Origin: Clostridiales bacterium UBA1390
Lineage (GTDB): Bacteria; Bacillota; Clostridia; Lachnospirales; Bianqueaceae
Assembly: GCA_002305315.1 (NCBI GenBank)
Contig: DBQQ01000052.1
Span: forward strand, 146,249 to 208,079
Direction of reading: 5' to 3'
Length of the DNA stretch: 61,831 bases
This document shows, one piece after another, positions 1 to 7,307 of the stretch; within the stretch, counting starts at the first letter, position 1, and the number at the start of each line of letters is the position of its first letter. A program made the translations under genes and the position numbers. The notes beneath the pieces were generated by a model. The model had not been told where the DNA came from. It ran no database searches and was given only the letters and a program-made list of their open reading frames with translations.

Positions 1-24
1 CTGCGACGCGTAGTATCATCAAAA
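1..24. repeat. Single copy of the dispersed repeat core
   Basis: Bases 3-24 match the core of the tandem array at 24.6-25.2 kb at 21 of 22 positions, with the same GTATCATCAAAA ending. The other dyad half, TGATGATAC, would lie off the left edge. This shows the element is dispersed and not confined to the array. Confidence 0.75.
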
Positions 25-42
25 GCGGGATTTTAGGGTATG

Positions 43-94
43 GTGAATTGGCCCAGTTTGTACTGTCTCTACAAACTGGGCCAATTCACTTTTT
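43..94 (+). terminator. 20-bp perfect inverted repeat with T-run
   Basis: The arms at 43-62 and 70-89 are perfect complements around a 7-nt loop and are followed by TTTTT at 90-94. The T-run makes it a terminator for plus-strand transcription entering from the left. On the minus strand it lies just past the stop of the gene at 109-795, but without a T-run. It directly follows the repeat core at the window edge. Confidence 0.7.
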
Positions 95-108
95 GGGCTA
101 GGGCTTTC

Positions 109-795
109 CTACTTTATGATATGCATTTCACGGAAAGTGCGATCGATTTCCTGCATATCAATGGCACCGCAGATTTCTCGGGTACAGATCAGATTGACAC
201 CTTCAATGATACCGTTGCGGTTGTATGCCAGACGTTTCCGGCGCCAATCGGAACGGTATTTGGCATCGGTCAGCATTCCGAGATGCTCCAGATAGTACAC
301 CTTATCGTTTACGAAGAGCGTAAAGTCAGGGTAATATGTAGTATTCTCAAGGGGAAGCGGTTTCTCGTATTCGTAGGGAATCCGATGCAGATAGAGATAA
401 TCCGCAAGAATCACTTCGGATTTTGAGATTACATATTCACCGTGCAGTGTGTAGTAGCGATATTGGTCGCCATAGGGTTTGGCCCGTGCAAGCTGGAAGG
501 CTTTTTTCTTATGGCGCCAGAGCGCCTCGGCCTTTCGCCGTTCGCGCACGCTGTGGGTGTTGATTTGTGCGGTAACAACCTTCAGGCGAGAAGTCAGCAC
601 GGCCTTCTCGGCATACAGCGCTTTCATCATGGGCAGATCCTTCCTGGGAATATAGACTTGTACCCGTTTGCCGTCGCGGTAGAACTGCTGCGCGCCATAG
701 CGTTGTTTGCGGATGACCAGATTACCCGGCGGCAGAGGAGCGATTTTTGCCTCCAGAAAATCTCGGTGCCGAAGCAGCCTTAATAAAGAAACCAT
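109..795 (-). CDS. PD-(D/E)XK nuclease-like orphan protein
   Basis: The product has 228 residues, with a basic N-terminal half (residues 1-110) that is probably helical. The C-terminal half carries a restriction-nuclease-like pattern: SE near residue 127, YPDF near 155 and YLEHLGM near 169, matching the usual E, PD and ExhLG positions of PD-(D/E)XK proteins. A ribosome site AAGGAGG lies 8 nt before the ATG. There is no signal peptide or membrane segment. It stands alone. The truncated gene at the right edge looks like a distant relative through its IPxKD and basic helical region. No specific function can be assigned; nuclease activity is inferred from motifs only. Confidence 0.7.
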   Translation of the reverse strand: MVSLLRLLRHRDFLEAKIAPLPPGNLVIRKQRYGAQQFYRDGKRVQVYIPRKDLPMMKALYAEKAVLTSRLKVVTAQINTHSVRERRKAEALWRHKKKAFQLARAKPYGDQYRYYTLHGEYVISKSEVILADYLYLHRIPYEYEKPLPLENTTYYPDFTLFVNDKVYYLEHLGMLTDAKYRSDWRRKRLAYNRNGIIEGVNLICTREICGAIDMQEIDRTFREMHIIK

Positions 796-890
796 TTTAC
801 CAACCTCCTTACATCTATTATTGTCGCTTTTTTTTGAGGAATGGCTGGTAAAAATGGTAAAGTTTACAGAAAATTCATGAAATTAGAGGT

Positions 891-1067
891 TCATACGAAT
901 TGATTTCGACCTGCGTCGTAATGATAATCAATGGCAGACAGCTTATGTTCGATCGTCTGGACGTCGACGCCTAGGGATTTCTGCAGCTCTTCTAGGGAAG
1001 GGTAGAAGTCACGGAGCTGTGTGTTGATATAGGACAATAGAATAAAAGGATCTTCCGGTAAATGCAT
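891..1067 (-). CDS. DUF4250 family small protein
   Basis: The 58-residue product starts MHLPEDPFILLSYINTQLRD and ends NQFV, matching the small clostridial DUF4250 family in length and pattern (LPxDPxxLLSxxNTxLRDxY, then a Tyr-Asp near the end). AGGAG stands 9 nt before the ATG. It begins 11 bp after the stop of the EamA transporter gene and is probably co-transcribed with it. The fold looks like a small helical DNA-binding-type domain, but no function is known to me. Confidence 0.85.
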   Translation of the reverse strand: MHLPEDPFILLSYINTQLRDFYPSLEELQKSLGVDVQTIEHKLSAIDYHYDAGRNQFV

Positions 1068-1078
1068 AGAGAATACTC

Positions 1079-1981
1079 CTATTTTTTAGATTTTTCTGCG
1101 GCATTGAGAAGCTGCAGACAGATGAGGCCGACGACAAAGAGCAGCGTACCACCAATGATATATATGCTGATGCTTTCATGGAAAAATAGAATTCCCCAGG
1201 TGATGGAGAAGATGACCATGGTGCTCTGAATGATGGGCACCATATAAAAGGGCACCAGGGGAATGGCCTTGGCATTCAGATAGAACCCGATGCCGGTGAT
1301 GAAGCCAAAGAGAAGGATGGCGAAGATGCAGGCCAGATCCGGTGTGATGCCAGATGAAACCACATTGGGAACCGAAGGAATGAGAACGGAACCGGAAAAG
1401 AGGGCCGAAAGGGCAAAGATAGAAAGATTGCTGTCGATGACATCCATGCGGTCCGCGATCATCTTTTGAGAGAGGACGTGGCAGCCCGCCAGCGTACCGG
1501 ATATCCAGAAGAGAATCGTCAGAAAGATGTTTTCGCCCAGAAAGACATCCAGCGGGCGCCCGTTCCAGGAAATACAGAGTACCCCGCCCATGCACATGAG
1601 AATACAGAGCACCTTGGAGAAGGTGAGTTTTTCCTTGAACAGCAGGACGCTGGCCAGCGTCAGGAAAACGGTTTGCGCCGGCTGTGTCACAATATTGCCG
1701 TAGGAAGTGCCGTGGGCAATCGCGTAGTTTTCAGTCAGGTAGGCCAGCCATTTGGATACAGCACCAAAGAGGATCCAGCCCGCCGAGTGCTTTAGCACCT
1801 GGCCGAAATGCTGCTGGAAGGGTTGCCGCTTCATGGCTTTTAAGAGCAACAGGAATAAAACGCCCACCGCGAAACGGAAGAATGTGATGTAGCCCGCATC
1901 AAAATAGGGGCTGATCAGTTTGACACAGGTGCCGCCAAAACTAAAGAGCAGGGCGACACAGAGTAAATATATGTATCCCAT
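1079..1981 (-). CDS. EamA/DMT family transporter
   Basis: This 300-residue protein has about ten hydrophobic helices in the two-fold repeat layout of the drug/metabolite transporter (EamA) superfamily; family members export or import small metabolites across the plasma membrane. Family-typical features are the N-terminal LLWGxxxxxxK-like stretch (residues 8-22) and a helix-rich second half ending with basic residues. AAAGGAG lies 13 nt before the ATG, which is longer than ideal. A consensus promoter lies upstream. The DUF4250 gene follows directly. Substrate cannot be told from sequence. Confidence 0.85.
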   Translation of the reverse strand: MGYIYLLCVALLFSFGGTCVKLISPYFDAGYITFFRFAVGVLFLLLLKAMKRQPFQQHFGQVLKHSAGWILFGAVSKWLAYLTENYAIAHGTSYGNIVTQPAQTVFLTLASVLLFKEKLTFSKVLCILMCMGGVLCISWNGRPLDVFLGENIFLTILFWISGTLAGCHVLSQKMIADRMDVIDSNLSIFALSALFSGSVLIPSVPNVVSSGITPDLACIFAILLFGFITGIGFYLNAKAIPLVPFYMVPIIQSTMVIFSITWGILFFHESISIYIIGGTLLFVVGLICLQLLNAAEKSKK

Positions 1982-2016
1982 GAAAAATAAAAGACTCCTT
2001 TCCGTTCGACGATCCT

Positions 2017-2045
2017 ATTGTAAGACAGGCGGGCGCGAGTGTCAA
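2017..2045 (-). promoter_or_regulatory. Consensus promoter for the EamA gene
   Basis: Reading the minus strand, TTGACA (2045-2040), a 17-nt spacer and TACAAT (2022-2017) form a near-perfect housekeeping promoter about 35 nt upstream of the transporter start. It shows that the EamA-DUF4250 pair is transcribed separately from the Gfo/Idh operon. Confidence 0.85.
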
Positions 2046-2194
2046 GAATGGATTTGGAATACTAATGTATTTTGACTAAGGTATACAATCAAACAAGCAA
2101 GGCGGTGGTCCATATGAAGGAGAAAAGATGCTCATTTTGGTGCAATTCCTACTCCTGATGGGTCGAATGCCATCTCACTGAACTCCTATGAAAG

Positions 2195-2240
2195 CACCGG
2201 ATGGTTTCAGCTGAGGATGTCTCCATCCGGTGTTTGTTTT
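2195..2240 (-). terminator. Stem-loop after the Gfo/Idh operon
   Basis: The 10-bp stem 2195-2204 / 2223-2232 lies just past the stop of the last operon gene. The stronger T-run (TTTGTTTT) is on the plus strand; on the minus strand only CTTTC follows. It may act in both directions, weakly for the operon. The rest of the 257-bp gap holds no convincing gene. Confidence 0.55.
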
Positions 2241-3354
2241 AATCCAGTATGCCAGGTACGACGGCTTTTTTCATCGGGGCCGAGGGAGTAAACTGGGAAG
2301 CCGAGGACAGTTCCACCCACGCGCCGGTCTTGCCGGAGGTCTCGAAGCCTTCGATGGCCTCCAGCACATGGAAGGTCTGGGTATAATCGGCCCGGGCGCG
2401 GCGGCCATCCCGAAGGGCATTGGCCATGTCCGCCAGGCCGAGTCCGCGGGAGTTCTCCGAATAGTCAAAGACCAGCGGCAGCTCGCGCACTTCCTTGCTC
2501 TCGGGACGGTACAGGCAGACGGGGCCGCCAAAGGTATTGGGATCCGGCACCAGCAGCGTTCCCTCCGAACCATAGACCTCGAAACGGGCCTGGGACGGGT
2601 AATACACGTCGAAGGTGGTGAAAAGCGTGCCCAATGCGCCGGAGGCGTATTCCACCGTCCCTGCGATATAGGTGGACACGTTGACGTCAATGGGCGTGCC
2701 GGCCAGCGGAGAACTCGTGATCATCCGCCGGGCGAAGGTACGCCGTGTCGCCGCATGGACACGGCGGATCGGCCCCATCAGGTTGATCATGGCGGTCAGA
2801 TAGTAGGGGCCCATATCCATCATCGGGCCGCCGCCATACTGATAGTAAAAATCTGGATCGGGGTGCCATCTTTCGTGGCCGCGGCAGATCATGAAGGCCG
2901 CGGAACCGATGGGGGTGCCGATATATCCGTCCTCGATCAGCTTCCGGCAGGTCTGGATGCCCGCTCCCAGGAAGGTATCCGGCGCGCCGCCCAGCAGAAG
3001 TCCCCGTTCCTCCGCCAGGGCCTTGAGGGCCTGGCCCTCGGCCAGGCTGGCTCCTAGGGGTTTTTCTGAATAAACGTGTTTGCCGGCCTCCAGCGCGGCT
3101 TTCGTGACGGCAAAATGCTCATACGGACGGGTCAGATTGAGGATGATATCCACCTCCGGATCCGCGAAGGCGTCATACATGGTTTCATAGAGCTTGGGAA
3201 TCTGGTATTCTTTCTGGGCGGTTTCCGCCCGCTCGCGGATCAGATCGCAGACGCCCAGCAGATGGATATCCCGAAAGAGGCCGGTGATATTCTTCAGATA
3301 GATGCCGCTGATACAGCCCACGCCGATCATGGCGACTTGAATCGGTCTTGTCAT
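2239..3354 (-). CDS. Gfo/Idh/MocA family oxidoreductase
   Basis: The product of about 371 residues has an N-terminal NAD(P)-binding Rossmann fold (VAMIGVGCISGIYL) and the family's EKPLG motif near residue 95, followed by the alpha/beta substrate domain. Such enzymes oxidise or reduce sugars and inositols with a bound nicotinamide. Three ATGs occur in a row after AAAGGAGGG; the third (MTRPIQ) gives the best spacing. It is the last gene of a three-gene operon after ThuA, 13 bp away. The likely role is cytosolic sugar or polyol conversion; the substrate is unknown. Confidence 0.88.
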   Translation of the reverse strand: MTRPIQVAMIGVGCISGIYLKNITGLFRDIHLLGVCDLIRERAETAQKEYQIPKLYETMYDAFADPEVDIILNLTRPYEHFAVTKAALEAGKHVYSEKPLGASLAEGQALKALAEERGLLLGGAPDTFLGAGIQTCRKLIEDGYIGTPIGSAAFMICRGHERWHPDPDFYYQYGGGPMMDMGPYYLTAMINLMGPIRRVHAATRRTFARRMITSSPLAGTPIDVNVSTYIAGTVEYASGALGTLFTTFDVYYPSQARFEVYGSEGTLLVPDPNTFGGPVCLYRPESKEVRELPLVFDYSENSRGLGLADMANALRDGRRARADYTQTFHVLEAIEGFETSGKTGAWVELSSASQFTPSAPMKKAVVPGILD

Positions 3355-3367
3355 CATCATCCCTCCT

Positions 3368-4090
3368 TTAATACATCTTGGCGGTATTTTCGAAGGGCGC
3401 CGTGGTCAGCTGATGCTGCAGAGCGTACTCCCTGCCGCCGCCGGCCCAGAGCATGCCGCGTTCCATCAGCGTCTGGGCTGTGGGCGCCTTATCGAATACG
3501 TCGTCGTGATGCCCCAGGGAAAGATAGAATACGCGGCCCAGCCCCCAGTATTTCGTCCATGCCACGGGCATATCCACTGGCTTGTTGGCGATATGATAAT
3601 AGGGCACGATGGGGAAGCGCGTGGTGGCCAGGACTTCGATGGCCGGATCCACATGCAGATAGTAATGCTCGGATTCCACGCAGAAGTCTTCCAGACCCTC
3701 TACGATGGGACTGGAGCCCTTGCAGATATTGACGGTGTAGCGGATGCCGTCGCCGCCGGGATGGGATACCCATTGTCCGCCGGTCATGAACTGCCATTCG
3801 GTGTCATTGCGAAACGCGTCGCACATGCCGCCGTGGCATCCGGCCAGCCCGGTGCCGGCCCCCACGGCTTTGCTGATGTTCTTGGTATACTGTCGGTCGA
3901 TCGTGCCCATGGTCCAGCAGGTGACGATCAGATCCAGTTTCATCAGCGAGTCCAGATCGGCGAAGACATCCAGCGAGTCCGCCAGCGTGACGTGGTAGTC
4001 GTTCTTTTCCAGAAGATGGGCAAAGCGGCGGGAGGTGAGCTGCGGCTCATGTCCCTGCCATCCGCCCTGTACGATCAGTGCTTGTTTCAT
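3368..4090 (-). CDS. ThuA-like domain protein
   Basis: This 240-residue protein has the ThuA (trehalose utilisation) fold, which is related to class I glutamine amidotransferases. Typical elements are QGGWQGHEP at the N-terminus, TCWTMG, a GCHGGMCDAF nucleophile-elbow-like motif near residue 97 and a C-terminal WGLGRVFYLSLGHHDDVF. The start at MKQAL is preceded by GGAGG at 10 nt; an upstream in-frame ATG has no ribosome site. It lies between two Gfo/Idh genes, a frequent pairing in sugar-catabolic operons. Biochemical activity of this family is poorly defined. Confidence 0.85.
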   Translation of the reverse strand: MKQALIVQGGWQGHEPQLTSRRFAHLLEKNDYHVTLADSLDVFADLDSLMKLDLIVTCWTMGTIDRQYTKNISKAVGAGTGLAGCHGGMCDAFRNDTEWQFMTGGQWVSHPGGDGIRYTVNICKGSSPIVEGLEDFCVESEHYYLHVDPAIEVLATTRFPIVPYYHIANKPVDMPVAWTKYWGLGRVFYLSLGHHDDVFDKAPTAQTLMERGMLWAGGGREYALQHQLTTAPFENTAKMY

Positions 4091-4130
4091 ATTGCGAGCC
4101 TCCATAGTATCTGTATTTTTCTGTTTCTAT

Positions 4131-5186
4131 TTAGATGTGACACGATTTGCCCACGCCTTCCGCGGCGGATTCGAACAGCAGATCCACCACGCGCATGACG
4201 CGGAGCAGCTGATCGTGGGTGACCATCGGCGCGGCACCGTGTTCCAGCACATCCACGATGTTATTATAGTAGTCGGACCAATGGGTCTCGACCTGGGGTA
4301 AGGGCAGCTCCTCCATGGTATGGGCGGGGCGGGGCGCCATCGTGCGGGTAGGACCGGCTGCCGTATAGACAATATCATCCTCCCAGGCCATCTCGCCATC
4401 TGGCTTCAGCCGCATGATCCTGCCGTCGCATTCCCAGTTTTCCACGACCATGGTGCCGTCGGTTCCGGAGATGTGCCAGCGAGGCGCGTTGATCAGACAG
4501 TTGGTCGCCATCTCCAGCATGGCCACAGCGCCGTTCTCGAAGGTGAGAGTGAGCTTGATGTTATCATCCACCTCCGGCGTATAGATGGACAGCAGATGCG
4601 CATCCACCGCCACCACAGGCGAATCGATGAGATCCATCATCTGATCGATGAGATGAATGCCCCAGTCGAGCAGCATGCCGCCGCCATTGAGTTTATGGCC
4701 GCGCCAGCCATGCAGGGAGCGGCGGGAGCCCTGGACCTTGCTTTCCAGGAAGTAGGGACGTCCCAGCACGCCGGAGGCGATGACTTCCTGCACAATGCGG
4801 TAATCCCGATCCAGACGGCGGTTGTGATGCACCGTGAACAGGAGTCCGGTTTCCCTGGCGACATCGATGATCTCGGTCAGTTCCTGGGCATTCAGCGTCA
4901 CTGGCTTCTCGCAGATTACGTTCTTGCCAGCGCGCAGAGCGGCGATGCACAGGTCCTTATGAAAGTTGTTGGGGGTGGCGATAGTGACCAGCTGGACTTC
5001 GGGATCGTCAAGAAGCGATTCCAGCGAATCATACGCCAGAATGCCGGCCTCTGCGGCTTTCTGACGGGCCTCTTCCCGGATGTCCCAGGCACCCTTGACA
5101 TGGATGGCCGGTACATGCTCCCGCAGGCTTCGGTGATGCCAGCTTCCCATTCCTCCATAACCGATAATTGCATGAACAATGGACAT
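4131..5186 (-). CDS. Gfo/Idh/MocA family oxidoreductase, first gene of operon
   Basis: The 351-residue product shows the Rossmann motif IIGYGGMGSWHHRS, the CEKPVTLN motif near residue 93 and a second domain with GGGMLLDWGIHLIDQM typical of this dehydrogenase family. The start MSIVHAI follows GAGGAGG by 6 nt; the in-frame ATG seven codons upstream overlaps that site and is unlikely. It heads the operon with ThuA and a second Gfo/Idh and is divergent from an AraC regulator. The two oxidoreductases may act in sequence on one sugar; the substrate is not visible. Confidence 0.88.
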   Translation of the reverse strand: MSIVHAIIGYGGMGSWHHRSLREHVPAIHVKGAWDIREEARQKAAEAGILAYDSLESLLDDPEVQLVTIATPNNFHKDLCIAALRAGKNVICEKPVTLNAQELTEIIDVARETGLLFTVHHNRRLDRDYRIVQEVIASGVLGRPYFLESKVQGSRRSLHGWRGHKLNGGGMLLDWGIHLIDQMMDLIDSPVVAVDAHLLSIYTPEVDDNIKLTLTFENGAVAMLEMATNCLINAPRWHISGTDGTMVVENWECDGRIMRLKPDGEMAWEDDIVYTAAGPTRTMAPRPAHTMEELPLPQVETHWSDYYNNIVDVLEHGAAPMVTHDQLLRVMRVVDLLFESAAEGVGKSCHI

Positions 5187-5236
5187 GATATGACCTCCTC
5201 GTATCATGAGATTTTACTTGTATTATAACGTGGCGC

Positions 5237-5249
5237 ATGATAAAATCAT
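5237..5249. promoter_or_regulatory. Palindrome in the AraC/Gfo-Idh divergent promoter
   Basis: ATGAT-AAA-ATCAT is a perfect dyad. It lies just upstream of the minus-strand -10 TATAAT (5226-5221), in the spacer to -35 region of a promoter that lacks a good -35 hexamer. That is the layout of an activator-dependent promoter, so it is a candidate site for the divergent AraC regulator. Confidence 0.4.
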
Positions 5250-5300
5250 AGTGTCCTTGTGGGAAAAAAGTAGTCAAAAATTGCGGTAAGGAGAAAGAAC

Positions 5301-6104
5301 ATGCTGCCGTTTTATGAAGTGCAGGAGCACAGGATCAAGATGGGACCGCTGCGGCCCTCGTTTTATTTTCCCGCCCATCTGCACGTGGAGTGCGAGATGA
5401 TCTGGGTGAGACGGGGATACATGCGGATGCGTGCGGATGAGATAGCTTATACGATCGGAGAGGGAGAGGTATTTTTGATCGCTCCGAACGAGGTGCATGC
5501 CTATGACAGTTCCTCTGCCGATGTGGAGGGAAGGCTCTTGATGTTTCATCCGGAGGAAGTGGGCGCGATTCCCTGGAATTTGCTGCGTACAAGGCCAAGG
5601 CATCCGCTGATCGCGGCGCAGAAGGTGCCGGAAAGGCTCTGGCAGGCGCTGGACTGGCTGGAAGAGGAGAGGAATGAGAACTGTGAACAGGCGATGCGAT
5701 CGCTGCTGACGCTGATGATGGGGAAGCTGTATCCACTGACACAGCCGGAGGCGACGCAGGTGTCGCAGGAGCAGGATCTGATTCGACGCGCGTTGACTCG
5801 TATCCATGAGACCTATCAGGAAGATTTGGCTCAGGAGGATCTGGCGCATGAGCTGGGCGTTACCCACTGGTATCTCTCCCATCTGTTTAATTCTCATTTG
5901 AAAATGGGATACAGAACCTATGTCAACGCGTTGCGGGTGGAACAGGCCAAACGGCTGCTGGTCTCCACGGATATGCCCATCACGGAGATTGTGTACCAGT
6001 GCGGATTCAACAGCCAGTCCTGTTTTAACCGGGCATTCCGGAGCTGGTTTCATACGACGCCCCGAGCGATGCGGGAGGAAGAAAAGAAAGCGAAAAACTT
6101 CTGA
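5301..6104 (+). CDS. AraC family regulator with cupin sensor
   Basis: The protein has 267 residues. Residues 15-75 form a cupin-like sugar-sensing domain (HLHVECEMIWV, then APNEVHAYDS). The C-terminal ~100 residues are a double helix-turn-helix of AraC type, ending with the signature IVYQCGFNSQSCFNRAFRSW. AAGGAG lies 7 nt before the ATG. It is divergent from the Gfo/Idh-ThuA-Gfo/Idh operon and probably activates it when the sugar is present; that target is inferred from position. Confidence 0.9.
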   Translation: MLPFYEVQEHRIKMGPLRPSFYFPAHLHVECEMIWVRRGYMRMRADEIAYTIGEGEVFLIAPNEVHAYDSSSADVEGRLLMFHPEEVGAIPWNLLRTRPRHPLIAAQKVPERLWQALDWLEEERNENCEQAMRSLLTLMMGKLYPLTQPEATQVSQEQDLIRRALTRIHETYQEDLAQEDLAHELGVTHWYLSHLFNSHLKMGYRTYVNALRVEQAKRLLVSTDMPITEIVYQCGFNSQSCFNRAFRSWFHTTPRAMREEEKKAKNF

Positions 6105-6121
6105 GTTTTTTCAAAAAATGC

Positions 6122-6150
6122 TTGACAAGGGAAAAATGCGGTACTATAAT
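6122..6150 (+). promoter_or_regulatory. Consensus promoter of rplM-rpsI
   Basis: TTGACA, a 17-nt spacer and TATAAT give a perfect housekeeping promoter. It leaves a leader of about 80 nt before rplM that contains short complementary segments (TGCGT near 6169 with ACGCA near 6204). Autoregulatory L13 leaders are known in Firmicutes, but I cannot match this one to that structure with certainty. Confidence 0.9.
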
Positions 6151-6239
6151 AGATAAGCATGACTGTGGATGCGTATGTTCCATTAGCCCCGGTTCAAACG
6201 CGGACGCAGCGCAATATAATCAAGGAGTGGACATGTTCG

Positions 6240-6674
6240 ATGAAGACATATATGCCCAGTGCAAAGAATATTGACAGAAAGTGGTATGTTGTTGATGCTG
6301 CCGGTCTGACGATGGGTCGTCTGACTTCTCAGGTAGCTGCGATCCTGCGGGGCAAGAACAAGCCGCAGTTTACTCCCTTCATGGATATGGGAGATTACGT
6401 GATCATTGTGAATGCGTCTAAGATCAAGTTTACCGGTAAGAAGCTGGAGAACAAGGTGTACACCACCCACACCGGCCAGCCTGGCGGTAAGAAGGAAGTG
6501 GCTTACAAGCAGCTGATGGCTACCAAGCCGGAGCTTGCGGTGAAGCACGCGGTCAAGGGAATGTTGCCTAAGAATGCTTTGGGACGTCAGATGTTCAAGA
6601 AGCTGAAGGTATACGCGGGTGCGGAGCATGAGCACCAGGCGCAGAAGCCTGAAGTTCTGGTAATCGAAGCATAA
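6240..6674 (+). CDS. rplM: 50S ribosomal protein L13
   Basis: The 144-residue product matches L13 throughout: [20 protein letters not shown] at the start, [26 protein letters not shown] and a C-terminal [19 protein letters not shown]. It is an early-assembling protein of the large ribosomal subunit. The start is set by family length; AAGGAG lies 12 nt upstream, which is long. It is followed 18 bp later by rpsI, the universal L13-S9 pair, and both end at one terminator. Confidence 0.97.
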   Translation: MKTYMPSAKNIDRKWYVVDAAGLTMGRLTSQVAAILRGKNKPQFTPFMDMGDYVIIVNASKIKFTGKKLENKVYTTHTGQPGGKKEVAYKQLMATKPELAVKHAVKGMLPKNALGRQMFKKLKVYAGAEHEHQAQKPEVLVIEA

Positions 6675-6692
6675 GAAAGGAGAACATGAAGA

Positions 6693-7085
6693 ATGGCTAC
6701 GCAGTACTATTATGGAACCGGAAGAAGAAAGTCCAGTGTGGCTCGTGTCTACCTGAAGCCCGGTAATGGCACGATCACCATTAACGAGAAGGATATTGAT
6801 GCTTACTTTGGTACAGAGATTCTGAAGATGATCGTTCGTCAGCCCTTTGCTGTCACAGAGACAGAAGGCAAGTTTGACGTGATGGTCAATGTAAAGGGTG
6901 GCGGTTATACCGGCCAGGCTGGTGCGATCCGTCATGGTATCTCCAGAGCTCTTCTGGAAGTAGATGATGAGATGCGCAGCCCGTTGAAGAGAGCAGGCTT
7001 TTTGACTCGTGATCCTCGTATGAAGGAAAGAAAGAAGTACGGTCTGAAGGCAGCTCGTCGGGCACCTCAGTTCAGCAAGCGTTAA
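6693..7085 (+). CDS. rpsI: 30S ribosomal protein S9
   Basis: The 130-residue protein is a full-length S9: [18 protein letters not shown] at the start, [19 protein letters not shown] in the centre and the C-terminal [15 protein letters not shown] tail that reaches the ribosomal P site. AAAGGAG precedes the ATG. It is co-transcribed with rplM and ends at a strong terminator. Confidence 0.98.
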   Translation: MATQYYYGTGRRKSSVARVYLKPGNGTITINEKDIDAYFGTEILKMIVRQPFAVTETEGKFDVMVNVKGGGYTGQAGAIRHGISRALLEVDDEMRSPLKRAGFLTRDPRMKERKKYGLKAARRAPQFSKR

Positions 7086-7105
7086 TCGGCGGACTACAGA
7101 GATTC

Positions 7106-7140
7106 AAAACCTCGGAAATACAGAATTTCCGAGGTTTTTT
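7106..7140 (+). terminator. Terminator of rplM-rpsI
   Basis: A 14-bp stem (7106-7119 / 7125-7138) with a 5-nt loop ends in a run of six T. It is a strong Rho-independent terminator. Confidence 0.93.
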
Positions 7141-7252
7141 ATTGCCTTCGGACGGTCGGGATATGTCGGCGTCTGTTTCTGGTGGTTCCGCGGCTATGTG
7201 TTGCTGAGGCGGCGCGATCCCGGAGTGAGAAGATTTTGTGTAGACGGACAAA

Positions 7253-7281
7253 TTGACAGCTCCGTGAAAATGTGCTAAGAT
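7253..7281 (+). promoter_or_regulatory. Promoter of the 663-residue protein gene
   Basis: TTGACA, a 17-nt spacer and TAAGAT lie 26 nt upstream of the start codon. The 7141-7252 stretch before it has no recognisable feature. Confidence 0.75.
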
Positions 7282-7307
7282 AAAAACATGGATAGGAGGG
7301 GATGCAG

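Noticed and set aside
2128..2181. 17-codon frame behind AAGGAG in the 1982-2238 gap
   Set aside because: A ribosome site is present, but the peptide is too short, has no known family and no conservation can be tested. It may be a leader peptide but is unsupported.
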